Source of the DNA: Dentipellis sp. KUC8613
Taxonomy: Eukaryota > Basidiomycota > Agaricomycetes > Russulales > Hericiaceae
Direction: 5' to 3'
NCBI GenBank assembly: GCA_002286715.1
Contig: NSJX01000049.1
Span: 95,385 to 159,384 of the forward strand
DNA: 64,000 nt
Below, in pieces: positions 43,599 to 55,292 of this stretch. Below the pieces are notes generated by a model, which saw nothing but the letters and a program-made list of their open reading frames with translations, had not been told where the DNA came from and did not search any database. A program made the position numbers and the translations under genes. Within the stretch, counting starts at the first letter, position 1; each line of letters opens with the position of its first letter.

Positions 43599-46500
43599 CT
43601 CGCGATCGCCCCGCACCGCCCTCTCTTCACGCGGCGGACGCGCAACAGACTAGACCGATACCGTGTGCCCCGCACACCGCACATTCGTCCGCCCCGGCCG
43701 CTTCGCTATCAGCTATCAGCTACCAGCCATCACACCCTTTGCTGCGCAGAGGCTAATCGTCTATTCTTGCGCACGCTACGCGTAGTACTAGTGGCACGCG
43801 CATCCTAATGCTGTCGGAGATACGCAGCGGAGGGGGGGAGTGGGAAGGAAAGGAAGGGAAGGACGCGGGGGCTGGTGGGACGCGATGTCGGAATTGGCGT
43901 CGAAGATCTGCCTGACTGACTGAATGCACACGTATACGTTATGGTTATGGTATACTTTAGAGTCCGCGATGACGCGTACGGCGCACCTTATACACATAGA
44001 CGGCTTGGCCACCCCACATACCGGTACCCTACGAATCGCAGATGCATAATTTTTCGCTTTGACTGACTGAAGTCTGACGGGTTCTGAGCCTGTTGCTGTC
44101 TTCCCTTCGACTCTTGCTTGTTCGCCGCGCGCGTGCTTCCAGTCCACTGTAATTCGACTCTGATTAATTGATTGCCTGTTGCCTCCTGCTGCTGAGTATG
44201 ACGGTCCCCGCGCATCGCATCGTCTCGTCGCATCTGATCAGCTAGTCGCAGTCGCACTGGCAGCCGCAGCCGCAGCCCGCGTCAGTCGTCACCCGCGCAG
44301 GACATTGCCATCATGCACCTCATATCCGCCATGCGCATTAATTGCCAGCCTGCTTGGCAATGCGAGCCCGAGTCGGTCAGTGCACTCCGTCGTCCTCCTA
44401 GGCCTGTAGGCTGTAACAGCGGCTCCAAACACCGCCCACTGGCACGAATGGCCGGCGTGCAGCTGGTGGGCACCGGGCGAGGCGACTTACTCCGATGCCC
44501 ATTGTCGCTGTCACCGGCAGGGAGTGACAGTGATTAGAGTTGGAAATTGATGTTAGACGTTAGGCGGTCGAGATCATCGCATTTGGCTGCGTATACGTAT
44601 CCCCATGAGCTTGTGTGTCCGTGTCCGCGTCTGAGTCCGAAGCCGAGCCGTGTTCAAGGTAAGGCCAGGCGACGTCCAAGAGCAAGTCCGACGCTGAATA
44701 TGGAGTCTGCGTGGCCACGGTTTCTCCGAGTGTGAATGGCATGGACATGTTCGTACAGTACGTGTCAATGGCGAGCTGTCAGTCGCTCGATTGGCAGTTG
44801 TCGGTGTTGTGGGTGACGGTGCCGACGTCGGCGTCTGCCAATGGGGCGGGCGTTGCCTTGGAGCACTGCACCAGTACACCAAACGATCGCGATGACTGGT
44901 GCGCGTGGTGAACCACACAAGACGATAAGACGACGCGCACCGTCGAGGTCGGTTCGTCGACCATCCCGCTGATGCGCGTTACGTACACGCATCCGTATAC
45001 GCCACTTCGAGATGGATCTATTAGTATCATCTCGCGTAGCAGGGGGGCTCAGGCACCGCGCACATATTGCGTATTGCGAATGCGTGACGTCCGAGGCGCG
45101 TTCGAATTCGACATCCAGATTGAAGATTGGATGCAGATATCAGCCCGGGCTGCCCAGATCTCGAGATCCCCGCCGTGATCGCCTGCAGCTGCTTTCTGAA
45201 TCTCTGTGTCCTGGGATCAGTAAAAAAGCTTGACTCTGGTTGACTCCGTAATATCCAGAGGCGGGCTCGCAGTGATTGCGATTCGGGTGGCGGTGGTTAC
45301 CTATATAAATGTAATGCAAATAAGATCGCTGAGGGCCTTGTGCATGTGGAAGATTTTTGCGTTTGGTGACGGCATTGAACCTTGACGCGAATGAATCTCG
45401 CTGGAGGGCGCGGAAATTAAGTATTAAACCTAGTACAGTCCTTGTCAGGATCTACAGCGTCTGACTAACCGATCGTCCCGTGCTGCATTCATATTTTGAA
45501 ACAGCGAGCAGTGAGTGGAGCTTGGAAACCCGAGCCCTACACTCGCTGTCAGTCGCGACACACACAAAGAACAAGGTTGGAGTGCTGCAAACATACCATT
45601 GATTCAGACAACGGTATATTCAGGAACATCCCAGGAGATTTTCCGCTCCATCGTGGGCCTGTTCAATGTTCCATCAGCAACTTGCAATGTCGCAGCAACA
45701 CAACACGGTCCGAAGGCCTAGGGGACATGGTATGATGGTATACCGGCACACCTCTGCTACAACCCCAATCTTCGCGCGCGCCCCCGTGCCGGCGCCACCG
45801 CAGCATTCCTGCTCGACGTGAATTTGCCAACGCTGCCCAGCTCTGCGCAAGCTGCCCACTCGCGATCAAAAAACGCAGACGCCCACCGGTTTCTCATCAG
45901 ACGCCATATCCCGTATCTGCGTCCGAAATTCGATATTCGATATTGGATAGTCGCATCGGGCTGGCCCAGCGGCACCTACCGACTTGATTTGCATTTCACC
46001 GTGAACAATGCAGGTCCCGGTGCATATGCCGCCATGGCGAGAACGTCCGGGGGAAGCGTCCATCAGGCGGACGTATATAGCCATTGCATATCAGATATCG
46101 GCGGGGGGCCTAGAATCGGCGCGAGGGAAGCCCCAAATGCGAGTGGCGGTGTGGCCAAGAATTGGCTGGCGCCTGCAGTGCCAATGGACGCCGGCGCGGC
46201 GGGTGGCCCAGGAAGAACGAATGTGCGCGGTGCAAGGCGTGCGGGCGGGGATGGGAGATGCGGGATGAGATGCTTCCGTAACGATCAGGGCGGGGGCAGG
46301 GTGTGTATCTTCGCATCTTCGTGTACAAGATGGGAGAGTCAAGTTGGAATGGAGGTAGATGCAGGTAGCGTCGAGCATTTGAAATCTGCGTTAAAAATAT
46401 TTACCAGTCGGCCGTCCAACGCGCTCGTCGCGGGGACACGATGGCGATGGCGTGCTGGCCCCACCCTGCAGGTGCAAATTAATGCATGCAGACGAATTCC

Positions 46501-46644
46501 GCCGCCGTCGGCATTTGCACCGGGATGGACACGGTCTACGAGGGATTATACGTTTGTTTGTTGCGAGGCGCGTATCAGCATCACTCGATGCTGACCATCG
46601 CAGTGCGTCGGCTACGTACTTACAGCAGCCCTGTGGGAGGATGA
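43599..46644. other. Three-kilobase gene-poor spacer
   Basis: No ATG-initiated frame with splice or compositional support. The longest frame (45818-46594, plus) starts at GTG and has shifting composition. No transposon ends or long repeats were seen. Confidence 0.45.
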
Positions 46645-47864
46645 TTACAGCTTGCCTCGTACGCCCGTCTCCCAGATGCCTGTCCGTAGACGTTGGTGCT
46701 CCCGCGCGTCCCACCACGCGAGGATCGTGTCCACCACTTCGTCCTGGCGCTGAAAAGCGGAAGCGAATGTTGAGTGCATTTCGCCGGGACCAGTCAGACG
46801 CGGTGCTCACCCCCACAAAGTTGTGATCTGCGTCCTCGATGTAGTGCAGGTTGTGCGTCCCCGGACTGCGGTTGCCCAGCGCGCGCGCGTAGATAACCGC
46901 GTCGTACCTAGGATAAGCAAGCAAGCAAGCATGGCGCATAGCCTCTGAATCAGCGCAGAGCCGACGCAATTAGACACCGCTCGCGCTTACGGGGGTACCA
47001 CCTTATCTGCCAGGCCGTGGATCGTCAGTGCGTCGACGTGTTGCGGAAAGCGGTCCCAGACGATGGCCGAGTCCCACGCCGCGAACTTGACGAGGTCGTG
47101 CGGGTAGATGCGGCCCACGACGGGCTTGCGCGCGATGGTGAGCTCCCAGTCGAAGTAGCCCTTGGTGGCGAACGATTCGACGTAGTGCTGCGAGACGTCT
47201 GCGCGCCCGTAAGGCAGCTATCGGCAACACAGATAAGATAGGCGCACGGACCGTATATACGCCGCATCCTGTATCGGCCAGACACATTCACCATCCCCCG
47301 CGCGTGCTTGGCCTCCTCCGCGGTGCACAGCCAGTGCATGCCCACGATGCTCCCGCGCGAGTGCCCCACGACCAGGTCGACGACGTACCCCAGCTCCCCC
47401 GTCAAATGCTTCACCACGACACGCAGGTCCTCCGCGTCCTCCGCGAACCCGCCGTGACGGTAGATGCCCCCTGACTCGTGGTTCCCGCTGTGGAGCGTGT
47501 CAGGCTGCTATAGATTTCGCAAAGGCCCCGAACGACGTACCGGAAGTCGAAGCGGAAGGAGTCGAGCGGGAGACGTTGTGCGAGGCGCTTCTGGAACAGA
47601 TAGTCCTTGTGTCTGATATCATGTTCATTGAAACCCAATGCCGTACACCTAGGGGTAACAGTGACTTACCCCATCGTCCCGTGGAGAATCTGCGCAGAGT
47701 TTCTATCAACAGCACACGAGACGGGTGCCACTTGGACGTACCAGGGCAATCTTCCGCCCGCGCGTAGGCTGGGCAGGCTCGAGCTGCTCGAGCACGCCGA
47801 CCAGCGACACCCCGGGCTCCGCGGGCTGTTGCAGGGTGATCTTCGAGGACTTACGCAGGGCCAT
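46645..47864 (-). CDS. Alpha/beta-hydrolase fold protein (S33-like)
   Basis: Predicted serine hydrolase of the alpha/beta fold, substrate unknown, probably cytosolic (no signal peptide). Start MALRKSSKITLQQPAEPGVS at 47864; about seven exons. The first ends at 47742 (123 nt) and the last carries the stop TAA at 46645-46647. Landmarks: oxyanion turn LHGTMGHKDYLFQKRLA, FRFDFRGNHESGG, the nucleophile elbow VVGHSRGSIVGM (Ser in G-H-S-R-G), then IHGLADKVVPP with the Asp region, and YIEDADHNFVG with the catalytic His. All three positions of a triad are present. The C-terminal exon reads QDEVVDTILAWWDARE. The order matches fungal hydrolases annotated as serine aminopeptidase S33. Confidence 0.8.
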
Positions 47865-48357
47865 GGTGCTAGTCTGCGAGAAAGCCGAACGGCGACGTGT
47901 TCTCAGGATATCCTGCGAGAAACATGATTGTGATTGACCTCTTCCGGTAGGGCTCTTCGGTTGTCACGGTTGTTCTCAACCGGCGCTCCCGACGCTCCCG
48001 CTGAAATCGTCAAGGTCACAGGACCATAGATCGAGGTTAGGGGGAACAATTTATGTAATTTCGGTGGGGAACTTGAAGGAGGTTTCTACCCTCCATTGAG
48101 CAAAGGTTCAATAGACGTGAAGAATGTATACCACGATGCAGCCGTAAATATCATCCAAATAGTTCATAGACAACGGACGTTTGTTGGAAAGGAGGGGACA
48201 ATAGACGGAGAAACTGCGGGGCGATCGCAGACCGTCCACAACAATTGTCCAAGTAAAAGATTTCCATCGGTAAATCGACAGAAGCCCGAAGGCAAAGGAG
48301 TCCTCGTAGAACAGCAGCACTGCGGGTGGTAGAGTGAGTAACAAGCAAGTCGACGGT
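47865..48357. other. Spacer between hydrolase and nucleolar-protein genes
   Basis: Contains the hydrolase promoter and the 3' flank of the next gene. Nothing else is seen. Confidence 0.45.
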
Positions 48358-50470
48358 TTACATCTTCTTCCCGACCAGTCCCTCCTTCGCGCTCCCCTTC
48401 TTCCCCTTCACCACCTTCTCTTTCTTCTTCTCCCCCGCCCCCGCACTCCGCTTCTGCTTCCGCTCGTCCGCAGTGAGGGTTTGCGCCGGCTCAGAAGCGG
48501 CCGGTGCGGTGTCCTTGTGCTTTTTAGTCTTCTTCGTCACCTCTGAAGCAGGAGGAGCGGCTACTTCGTCCGTAGTAGCAGCTGGCGCAGCATCCTTGCG
48601 CTTTTTAGTCTTCTTCGCAACCTCTGGCGCAGAGGGGGCGGGGGCGGGGGCGGGAGTAGGAGCGGCAGCCTCTGAAGCCTTCTTTCCCTTCTTCTTGCCC
48701 TCGGCAGGCGCAGCTCCGCCCTCAGCAGCGGGCGCAACCTCCTTGTGCTTTTTCGTCTTCGCCGCCTCGGGCGCGGGCGCGGCAGCCGGGGGAGCAGGTG
48801 CCCCCTCTGCAGCCGGCGCAGCCTTCGCCTTCCTCTTCTTGCTCACGGGCTCACTGGCCTCCGCAGCCGCAGGGACAGGGGCAGGGACGGCCTCAGCCTC
48901 GGCCCCGTCAGCCCCACCCTTCGACTTCCGCCGCTTCTCCTTCTTCTTCAGCGCCGGCGCCGCCAACGTCAGTGTCGGATCCGCGCTCTCGACGTCCGCC
49001 TCGCTGCCCGACGCGACGGCCGCCTGCACGGGCTCGGCCGCCACGTGCGGGTGCGGCTTTTTGGGTGCCTTGAGCGGCGTGGAGGAAGACGGCGGCGTCG
49101 CGGACGAGGGCTGCGATAGTGCGGCCGCGGCTCCTGCGGGCGAGGGAACGGTCTCGCCGCCTTTGGACTTGCGCCGTTTCTTCTGCGCGCCGGCGTCCGC
49201 TGGTGTCGATGTCTGCGGATATCACATGCGTCGTGTTAGTATAGTTACAGAAACAGAACAAGGTGGGGGTGGACGTACGGGCTCCTGCGGTGATAGGGCG
49301 GCGGGGGCGGATTTTGGTGCTTTGGCGGGCGTCGACGCAGAGGGCGTGCCGGCCGCCTTGGCCTTTTTCTTGGGCTTTTCCTGCTCCTGTTCCTGCTCCT
49401 CCGCGGACCGCTTCTTGCCCTTCTTCGTCACCGCCGGCTCCGGAGGCGCCTCGTCCACCTGCATCTCCTCGTCCTCGTCCTCGTCCTCATCGCTCGCAGA
49501 GTCCTCCTCTTCCGAATCATCCTCCGCCTCAAGACCGTCCCACCGCCCGCCCTCCTCCGCACCCAGGTCACATGTCCAGATTGGCAAGCTCACACTCGAA
49601 TTCGTCTTGATACTCAGAGACTGCACGTTATCCCACTCGCCCTTGAGCGTCTTGACTATTTCCGGCAGCGCCATTTTGAGGTTCGCGATGACCTGGGCGG
49701 GGGTCATCGACACGGTGCCCACTTTGACAGACCTGGAGCGGGTGTCATGAAGTGGTCATTTGGGAGTATATCAGGTCGGTGTACGTACGTGCATGTGCCC
49801 TGGTTTTGATGCATGTACGTCGACGAGATGGCGCGCTCCAACTCGCCCTTGAGGTCCTTGCGCGTCAAACATACGGGGATGGGTTGTCTGCAAATTGTGA
49901 GTAGCAATACAATAGAAACACAAGGAGTACGCACTTCTTCGCCTTGAAGAATGCTTTCCCCAACAAGCCCGGGAGTAATGGAACCACGCGTTCGTCCGCG
50001 AGGAAGAGCCCGTTCTCCTGTAGCAGCAGTCGCCGTGCCTCGAACGGCTTGAACTTGCCCTTCAGCTTCGTGATCCCAACGACACGGTTGATGAACTTGA
50101 TTCCATGCGACTCGATAAGGTCCTTGTACTCCCGCTGTGGGTCTTTTGTGATGAGGCAAACGGATGTTGTGCGCGGGTCGACGAGAGGATACTTGATCGG
50201 ACTACCACCACACCATGAGTCCACCATCGTGAGTTATACTTTGAGAAAGTAGCCAGAGACCAACACGCACATTTTATGAGGCTTCAGCTTCTTCTCAGCA
50301 GCCATCTTCTTCACCGCGACCTGCAACCAGACATGCTGCTCCTTCCCGCCAAGGAGGTCGCTCTCCTCCTCCTTCTTGTGTGCCTTCTTCGCGTGTTCGA
50401 GCAGCGCGTCGACTGCGCGCGACAGTTGCTTCGCCGAGACGTGCTCGTCGATGAGCTCGGTCTTCGCCAT
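48358..50470 (-). CDS. Ribosomal L1-domain nucleolar protein (RSL1D1/Cic1/Utp30 type)
   Basis: A ribosome-biogenesis factor with a ribosomal-protein-L1 fold. It starts MAKTELIDEHVSAKQL at 50470; about five exons. The L1 domain spans roughly residues 1-245: VDALLEHAKKAH, KPHKIPIKYPLVDP, VCLITKDPQREYKDL, the core VGITKLKGKFKPFEARRLLL, FFKAKKQPIPVCL, then MTPAQVIANLKMALPEIV. After an acidic stretch (DDSEEEDSASDEDEDEDEE) comes a very long Lys/Ala/Pro tail of about 300 residues. It has recurring KKTKKHKD, KKKEKRRKSKGG and KKGKK modules, typical of nucleolar proteins. The long plus-strand frame over the same bases (48473-49750) is a by-product of this repetitive tail. Confidence 0.85.
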
Positions 50471-50625
50471 GGAGGATATGGTTGTGTGAAATGACCTGCA
50501 GCTGAAAAATGTGGTCAAGTCGCCGCGTGCGGACCCCGACACGGGATTTGCCGGTGCACGGGGTCCGCGCTTGTACCCGCTCAGCCTGAAGCTCTTCATC
50601 TTGTTCTGTTCTACTATCTTCTGGT

Positions 50626-51228
50626 TCACTGCACATTACCCCAGGTTCTAGACACCTGCTCCATGTGGACACGTTGCATACTTCTGTCACAGAACCGTCC
50701 GACGCTACGTATGTCGGAACCGTGCAAGGTGCAGCCTGGAACCTGGACACGAAGGCTCCACCGGCACCGCACGTCGTATTCAGAACATGACGCTTTCAAA
50801 GGCTCCGATGAATTATGATCAGAAGGAGTGGGTAGGAATGGCTGCGTGGCTCTTGACATACTGACAGCAGACATCCTTCGCATGTTGTGTTCTTGAAACA
50901 GGTTCTCCTCTTCCGCTTCTTCGACGGCACCGGTGAGCACGAGGTCGTCACAGTCTTTGCCGTTGACAGCATCATTTTCCAGGCCTGTGCTCTTATCGCG
51001 AAGGAAGACTGTGTGTCGAGCGCCCATCCAGGTCATTCATAGAAAGAAAATAATTTGTCTGTTCGTCCCGATGTGGCGGCGCGCAATCACTTCGAACAAG
51101 CCTCTCGGTAGGGCGCAACTCTTACGGATGCGAGTGCCCTGCCCATCTGTAGAGACTATGGAAATAAAGCTTTTACTCGATGCGGCCGCCCATCTTTTTC
51201 TTACTTCGACACTGGCGCCACCAAGCAA
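50626..51228 (-). CDS. X: possible small gene of unknown function
   Basis: Two minus-strand frames have coding-like composition: 51037-51228 (SFISIVSTDGQGTRIRKSC, then LPRGLFEVIARRH) and 50626-51036, which starts with ATG (MTWMGARHTVFLRDKSTG, DLVLTGAVEEAEEENLF, RVHMEQVSRTW). They are adjacent and in the same orientation. I could not find an intron that joins them in phase, so they may be exons of a gene whose splice sites I misread, or a decaying gene. No domain is recognised. Confidence 0.3.
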
Positions 51229-51422
51229 CTATCTTGCGACGTTGTAAGAGAAGACATCGTCTTGCATAGTGAAGGGTATGGAACCGTTCACACTCTTGCC
51301 TGCAAAGACATCAATAGAAGTTGTGCTCAGCGTATCCAAGCTCTTGTGATCAGCTTCTAATCTATGAAGACTTACGGACAGTCGCCATGCATCGCTCATT
51401 CATTGTCTGAGTAACAAACGCA

Positions 51423-51430
51423 TATATAAG
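51423..51430 (+). promoter_or_regulatory. TATA box of the MACPF-like gene
   Basis: TATATAAG lies 125 bp upstream of the ATG at 51548. Confidence 0.65.
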
Positions 51431-51547
51431 TGTTGAGGTTGCTGCCGTTGTATCGATCATACAGCCCATCTACCTCAAGTTCACTCAACCAAGTTGGTCT
51501 CCGTATCTATTTCTCTCATCGCATCCGCTAACGATCTCTGCAGCAGA

Positions 51548-53507
51548 ATGCCACCCAAAGCTCACCACGCAGACAACAAGCACGCCGAAGGCGGCACCGC
51601 AGCGCCATCAGGTGGTCCCACCGCCCCCACCGACAAACCCCACCAGGGCGGGAACAAAGCCGGCAAGCACCCGGAGGGTGCCGCCAAGGCTGGTGCACAT
51701 TCTCCCGCTCAGGCTGCTGCCGACCACGCCGCCGCCGGTGGGGCGCACCACGGTGGCGGCGCGCACAAGGGGGCCAAGGCGCACGACCCCGCCGCCGCTC
51801 CTGCCGCCAAGGGGCACGGCAAGAAGGGGAAGCCGGCCGCAAAGCACCCGACTGGCCTGAAGGTGCCTCTCGTGCACCTCGCGACGAGTGAGGCCAGCAT
51901 CAGCGGCGGGGACAAGACCACGCTGGACAGCTCGCCGCCGGCGCAGCCATTCGTCGAGGGCATGTCCCTGGGGATCAGCGCCGTCGACGCCATCACGGGC
52001 GAGGTGCGCAGCAGCGCGCTCGACGCGGCGTCCGTGCAGGCCGTCGGCGCGGACGCGGCGAAGCAGGGCGACTCGTTCTCGCTCACGACCGTGCAGGACC
52101 TGCACCAGCTCGAGGAGTCCTCCGCGCTCGGGCTCACCGCGTCCGTCACGGCCCCCGTCGACGGCGTCAAGGTCGGCGGGTCGGGCGGGTTCGACTTCTC
52201 GGATGATAGCTCCTCGTCGGGCAAGAGCATCATGTATATCTTGGACTGGTCGCGCATTGGCCCGACGAAGAATGTGGGCCCGTCGGCGAAGCTGAGCGAT
52301 AAGGCCCTGCAGGATCTGAAGGCCGACGCGGCGGGGTTCCGGAACAAGTATGGCGATTACTTCGTCTATTCGATTGCTTATGAGGCCAAATTCACCGCCG
52401 TGTGGTGGGTCCTTTTTCATACATCTCGGTGTTTTATGGGCGACATTCACTTTCTTTGTTCAAAGGAAATGTACTGCGCAGTCATCTGCTGACATCTCCA
52501 AATTCCAGTCGTCAGTGAATGCCTCCGCATCGGCTCCAGGAGACATCGGCGGGTCCGGTGGATTCCAGAACTCGCTGAAGAGCGCTGCGCAGGCGAACAA
52601 CGTCACTGTCGAAGTGCAGTACAGCACCGTCGGCGGCGCGCAGAACACCCACTTCGACACGGGTGACCCGGTCTCGACGTTTAACAGCTTCCTCAGCAGC
52701 TGCGTCCCCGCCGCAGCCACCGTGCTTCTGCACCACTACAGCCAGGTCGACAGCAGCGTCCCGAACACGATCGACATGCCACCTACGCTGTACGATAACC
52801 TCAGCAAGGTGTTCTCGGAGGCGAACTTTGTGCTCCTGCTGAATGGCCTGGCGCCCGGATCGTCGACTACGCGCCTCAAGCGGCGCCAGACCCTTCTGGA
52901 CCTCATCAAGTCCATCCACGCCGCGCGGACGACGTACGAGCACGACGCGGCCGCGCTTCAGAAGGCACTCACGTCTCTCACTTCGTTCCGCGACAACTTA
53001 CTTCTCTTGGTCGAACGCGATGACTTGGTCGCCGATCAGTGTGCGCTCACTCATGCGGATTTCGTAAAGTAAACACCCGTGGCAGCTTGCTCTAGGTTCA
53101 GACGCTGACATGCAACACACAGGTTGTTCACCATCGATCACGAGAACGACCGCGGGAGCTGGGTCAAGTCGAGCAACGGCGTGGCGCAGTACACGCTTGG
53201 GAAGTTCATCTACACGCCCGACGAGACGACGAAGTACGCGGTCAAATTCGTCACCGCGGGGAACGGCATGAACTGCCACATGGGCAGTGTGTTTCTGCAG
53301 CAGCAGGTCGGCGCCGTCACATTCCCTGCGAACACCGGGATAGACGGCACCGTCGTTGGGATCCAGGTTTTGGCCAATTGGACCGATGGGACTGACGGAT
53401 TCTGGTGCATCCCGCCCGATAATCCGCTTGGTGCTAAGACTGTGAAGATCGAAGTCAAGAGCGAGGGGAGTAGGGGAATGGATGTGAGTAGTGGCGACAA
53501 GAGTTAG
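51548..53507 (+). CDS. Q: MACPF-like protein with basic low-complexity N-terminus
   Basis: Exons 51548-52404, 52466-53068 and 53123-53507 (introns 61 and 54 nt) total 1845 nt, 614 residues. Residues 1-100 are His/Ala/Gly/Lys-rich and repetitive (HHGGGAHKGAKAHD), with no signal peptide. From about 105 a globular part follows; the segment FRNKYGDYFVYSIAYEA (about 272) resembles the KYGxxFV core of membrane-attack-complex/perforin (MACPF) domains. It is preceded by strands with Ser/Gly-rich linkers (VGGSGGFDFSDDSSSSG) as in that fold. The last exon (from about 487) reads like a separate beta-rich domain (GSWVKSSNGVAQYTLGKFIY). MACPF proteins form pores or act as non-lytic membrane proteins; which applies here cannot be told. 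The family call rests on remembered motif resemblance and needs a profile search. Confidence 0.6.
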
Positions 53508-53892
53508 GCTATATGCTTGCTAATCTGTAACTTCGCAGTGGGGTTTATCTGTGGCTTATATACCCACCCCGGACTACGATGGATAAATGGGAGATGAAAG
53601 TAAGTTATATCCAGATCGCCAGGCTGTGAGTTTGAATTTTGTGTCTGCTGCGCGCTCTCCATTTCTTGTTACCCCCTTCACTTCGATCTGGTGTTGCATG
53701 TCCGTCTTTTGTTCCGCCTTCTCTAATCCTTGTGTACGTTTGTATATGTTGACAAGGTCAAGTCCTTGTCCCATGATGTGGCTGTACGGGATATCGAATA
53801 TTTGGTGAGGCGATCGAGGCCTAGGAGACTCTTTGTATGTAAACTGGTATACCAATCGATTTGTCGAGTCATTGAGACTCATATCTGCTTAA
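53508..53892. other. Short spacer before transposon copy 2
   Basis: 3' flank of the MACPF-like gene. No gene is seen. Confidence 0.4.
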
Positions 53893-54488
53893 CACTGGGG
53901 GAAGGAACCGATTTCCGACCTGGAACATCGGGTGGACATAGCAAGGCCGTAAACAATGTATCTATTATTTGTTATCAAGGAACATAATAGATACACAATC
54001 AATTTACAGCAATATTTTTGTGTCATGTAGCCCGGCAGTAAATAGCCTTTGTACCGCGCGAGTACACATAGCGCACACGGATAAGGACATAGCCAATGGG
54101 CACGTTATGCGACCCCGAAACCATGCTTGGAACATAGCCTATGTCCCGAGCATGTTCCCTTTGTGTTACGGTGATGTACCCCAAAATAGGTTATGTGCGG
54201 AGCAACCGGGTGTGACACAAAGGGAACATGCTCGGGACATAGGCTATGTTCCAAGCATGGTTTTGGGGTCGCATAACGTGCCCATTGGCTATGTCCTTAT
54301 CCGTGTGTGCTATGTGTACTCGCGCGGTACAAAGGCTATCTACTGCCGGGCTACATGACACAAAAATATTGCTGTAAATTGATTGTGTATCTATTATGTT
54401 CCTTGATAACAAATAATAAATACATTGTTCACGGCCTTGCTATGTCCTCCCTATGTTCCAGGTCGGAAATCGGTTCCTTCCCCCAGTG
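53893..54488. mobile_element. Foldback CACTG-ended non-autonomous transposon, copy 2
   Basis: A 596-bp element with the same ends (CACTGGGGGAAGGAACC and complement), the same arms and the same target duplication TAA (53890-53892 and 54489-54491) as copy 1. The central unpaired segment is in the opposite orientation relative to copy 1, as expected when a near-palindrome inserts the other way round. The copies differ by scattered substitutions, so neither insertion is brand new. Confidence 0.85.
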
Positions 54489-54665
54489 TAATATACATGT
54501 GTATAGAACTTTGCAGAATGTTTTCCACCCAGTGCAAGGAGCTCGGCGGGCTCATTGTCGAGTCGGTCACCGAGGCCGATATCGATCGTTGGCCTAGGTC
54601 TCACCGGCAAAGTCCGAACTCGACCGAAAACTCTGCACCCTGGCGTCCCCTCTTTTCCTTGAACC

Positions 54666-55292
54666 ATGATGTCTGAGCAAAAGACCCAGATAAACGACAC
54701 TCGAATTGTGTCGTTTGCATCATCGGTTCCTGAAGTCAAACCTTCGAGCTCGCGTACTACTGCCGCTCATAACGAAGCAGATTACTATGAGCGACCCGTC
54801 CACGACGTTCAACGTCGTGGAAAATCTCCCGCCCCATGCCTTGCGGCATGGGGATACGAGCACCGGAGTGGCCTGATCGTACATCCATACAAGGAGTGCG
54901 ACAGCTGCCGGTCGTTCATCCAACACTGCTCGTCCGCGCAGTTCTCCGACGATCAGACGTACAGAAACGCACTTGACCAGCGCACCGCACACCACACGGC
55001 GGACGCGAATGAGATGCGCATAAAATACACGTACCTGCAGAAGCAGTACAAGGAGCAGCTCAACAAGAATGCGGACCTCACCCGGCAGCTGCAGCAGGCG
55101 CAGAGCAAGAACGCGTTCTTCTACAAAAAACGGATGCAGGATGGAGAGGCCGGTGCGGCGGCTGGGCAGAGCGGAAAACGCCGCAAGACGGGGAAGGCGA
55201 AGCCCACAGTCGTGGCGAATGAACCCGGACCCTCGACGACCACGACCCATCGTTCAGCCGTCTCATATCCAAGTTATCATCCAGCTTATTGA
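54666..55292 (+). CDS. C3: Cys-pair family protein, paralogue of C1/C2
   Basis: A single-exon 208-residue frame starting MMSEQKTQINDTR. The family block reads WGYEHRSGLIVHPYKECDSC, then RSFIQHCSSAQFSDDQTY, NALDQRTAHHTADANEM, matching C1 almost position by position. A coiled coil (YLQKQYKEQLNKNADLTRQL) and a basic tail (QSGKRRKTGKAKP) resembling a nuclear signal follow. The tail is unlike the RS tail of C1. Conservation of the block over paralogues with different tails marks it as the functional core. Transposon copy 2 ends 177 bp upstream of the ATG, so the element now forms part of the promoter. Function unknown. Confidence 0.75.
   Translation: MMSEQKTQINDTRIVSFASSVPEVKPSSSRTTAAHNEADYYERPVHDVQRRGKSPAPCLAAWGYEHRSGLIVHPYKECDSCRSFIQHCSSAQFSDDQTYRNALDQRTAHHTADANEMRIKYTYLQKQYKEQLNKNADLTRQLQQAQSKNAFFYKKRMQDGEAGAAAGQSGKRRKTGKAKPTVVANEPGPSTTTTHRSAVSYPSYHPAY

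Noticed and set aside
45818..46594. 258-codon plus-strand frame
   Set aside because: Starts at GTG, composition drifts, and no intron or motif supports it.
48473..49750. 425-codon plus-strand frame
   Set aside because: Antisense shadow of the Lys/Ala/Pro-rich tail of the L1-domain gene; low-complexity composition only.
51608..52450. 280- and 212-codon minus-strand frames
   Set aside because: Shadows of the MACPF-like gene's GC-rich first exon.
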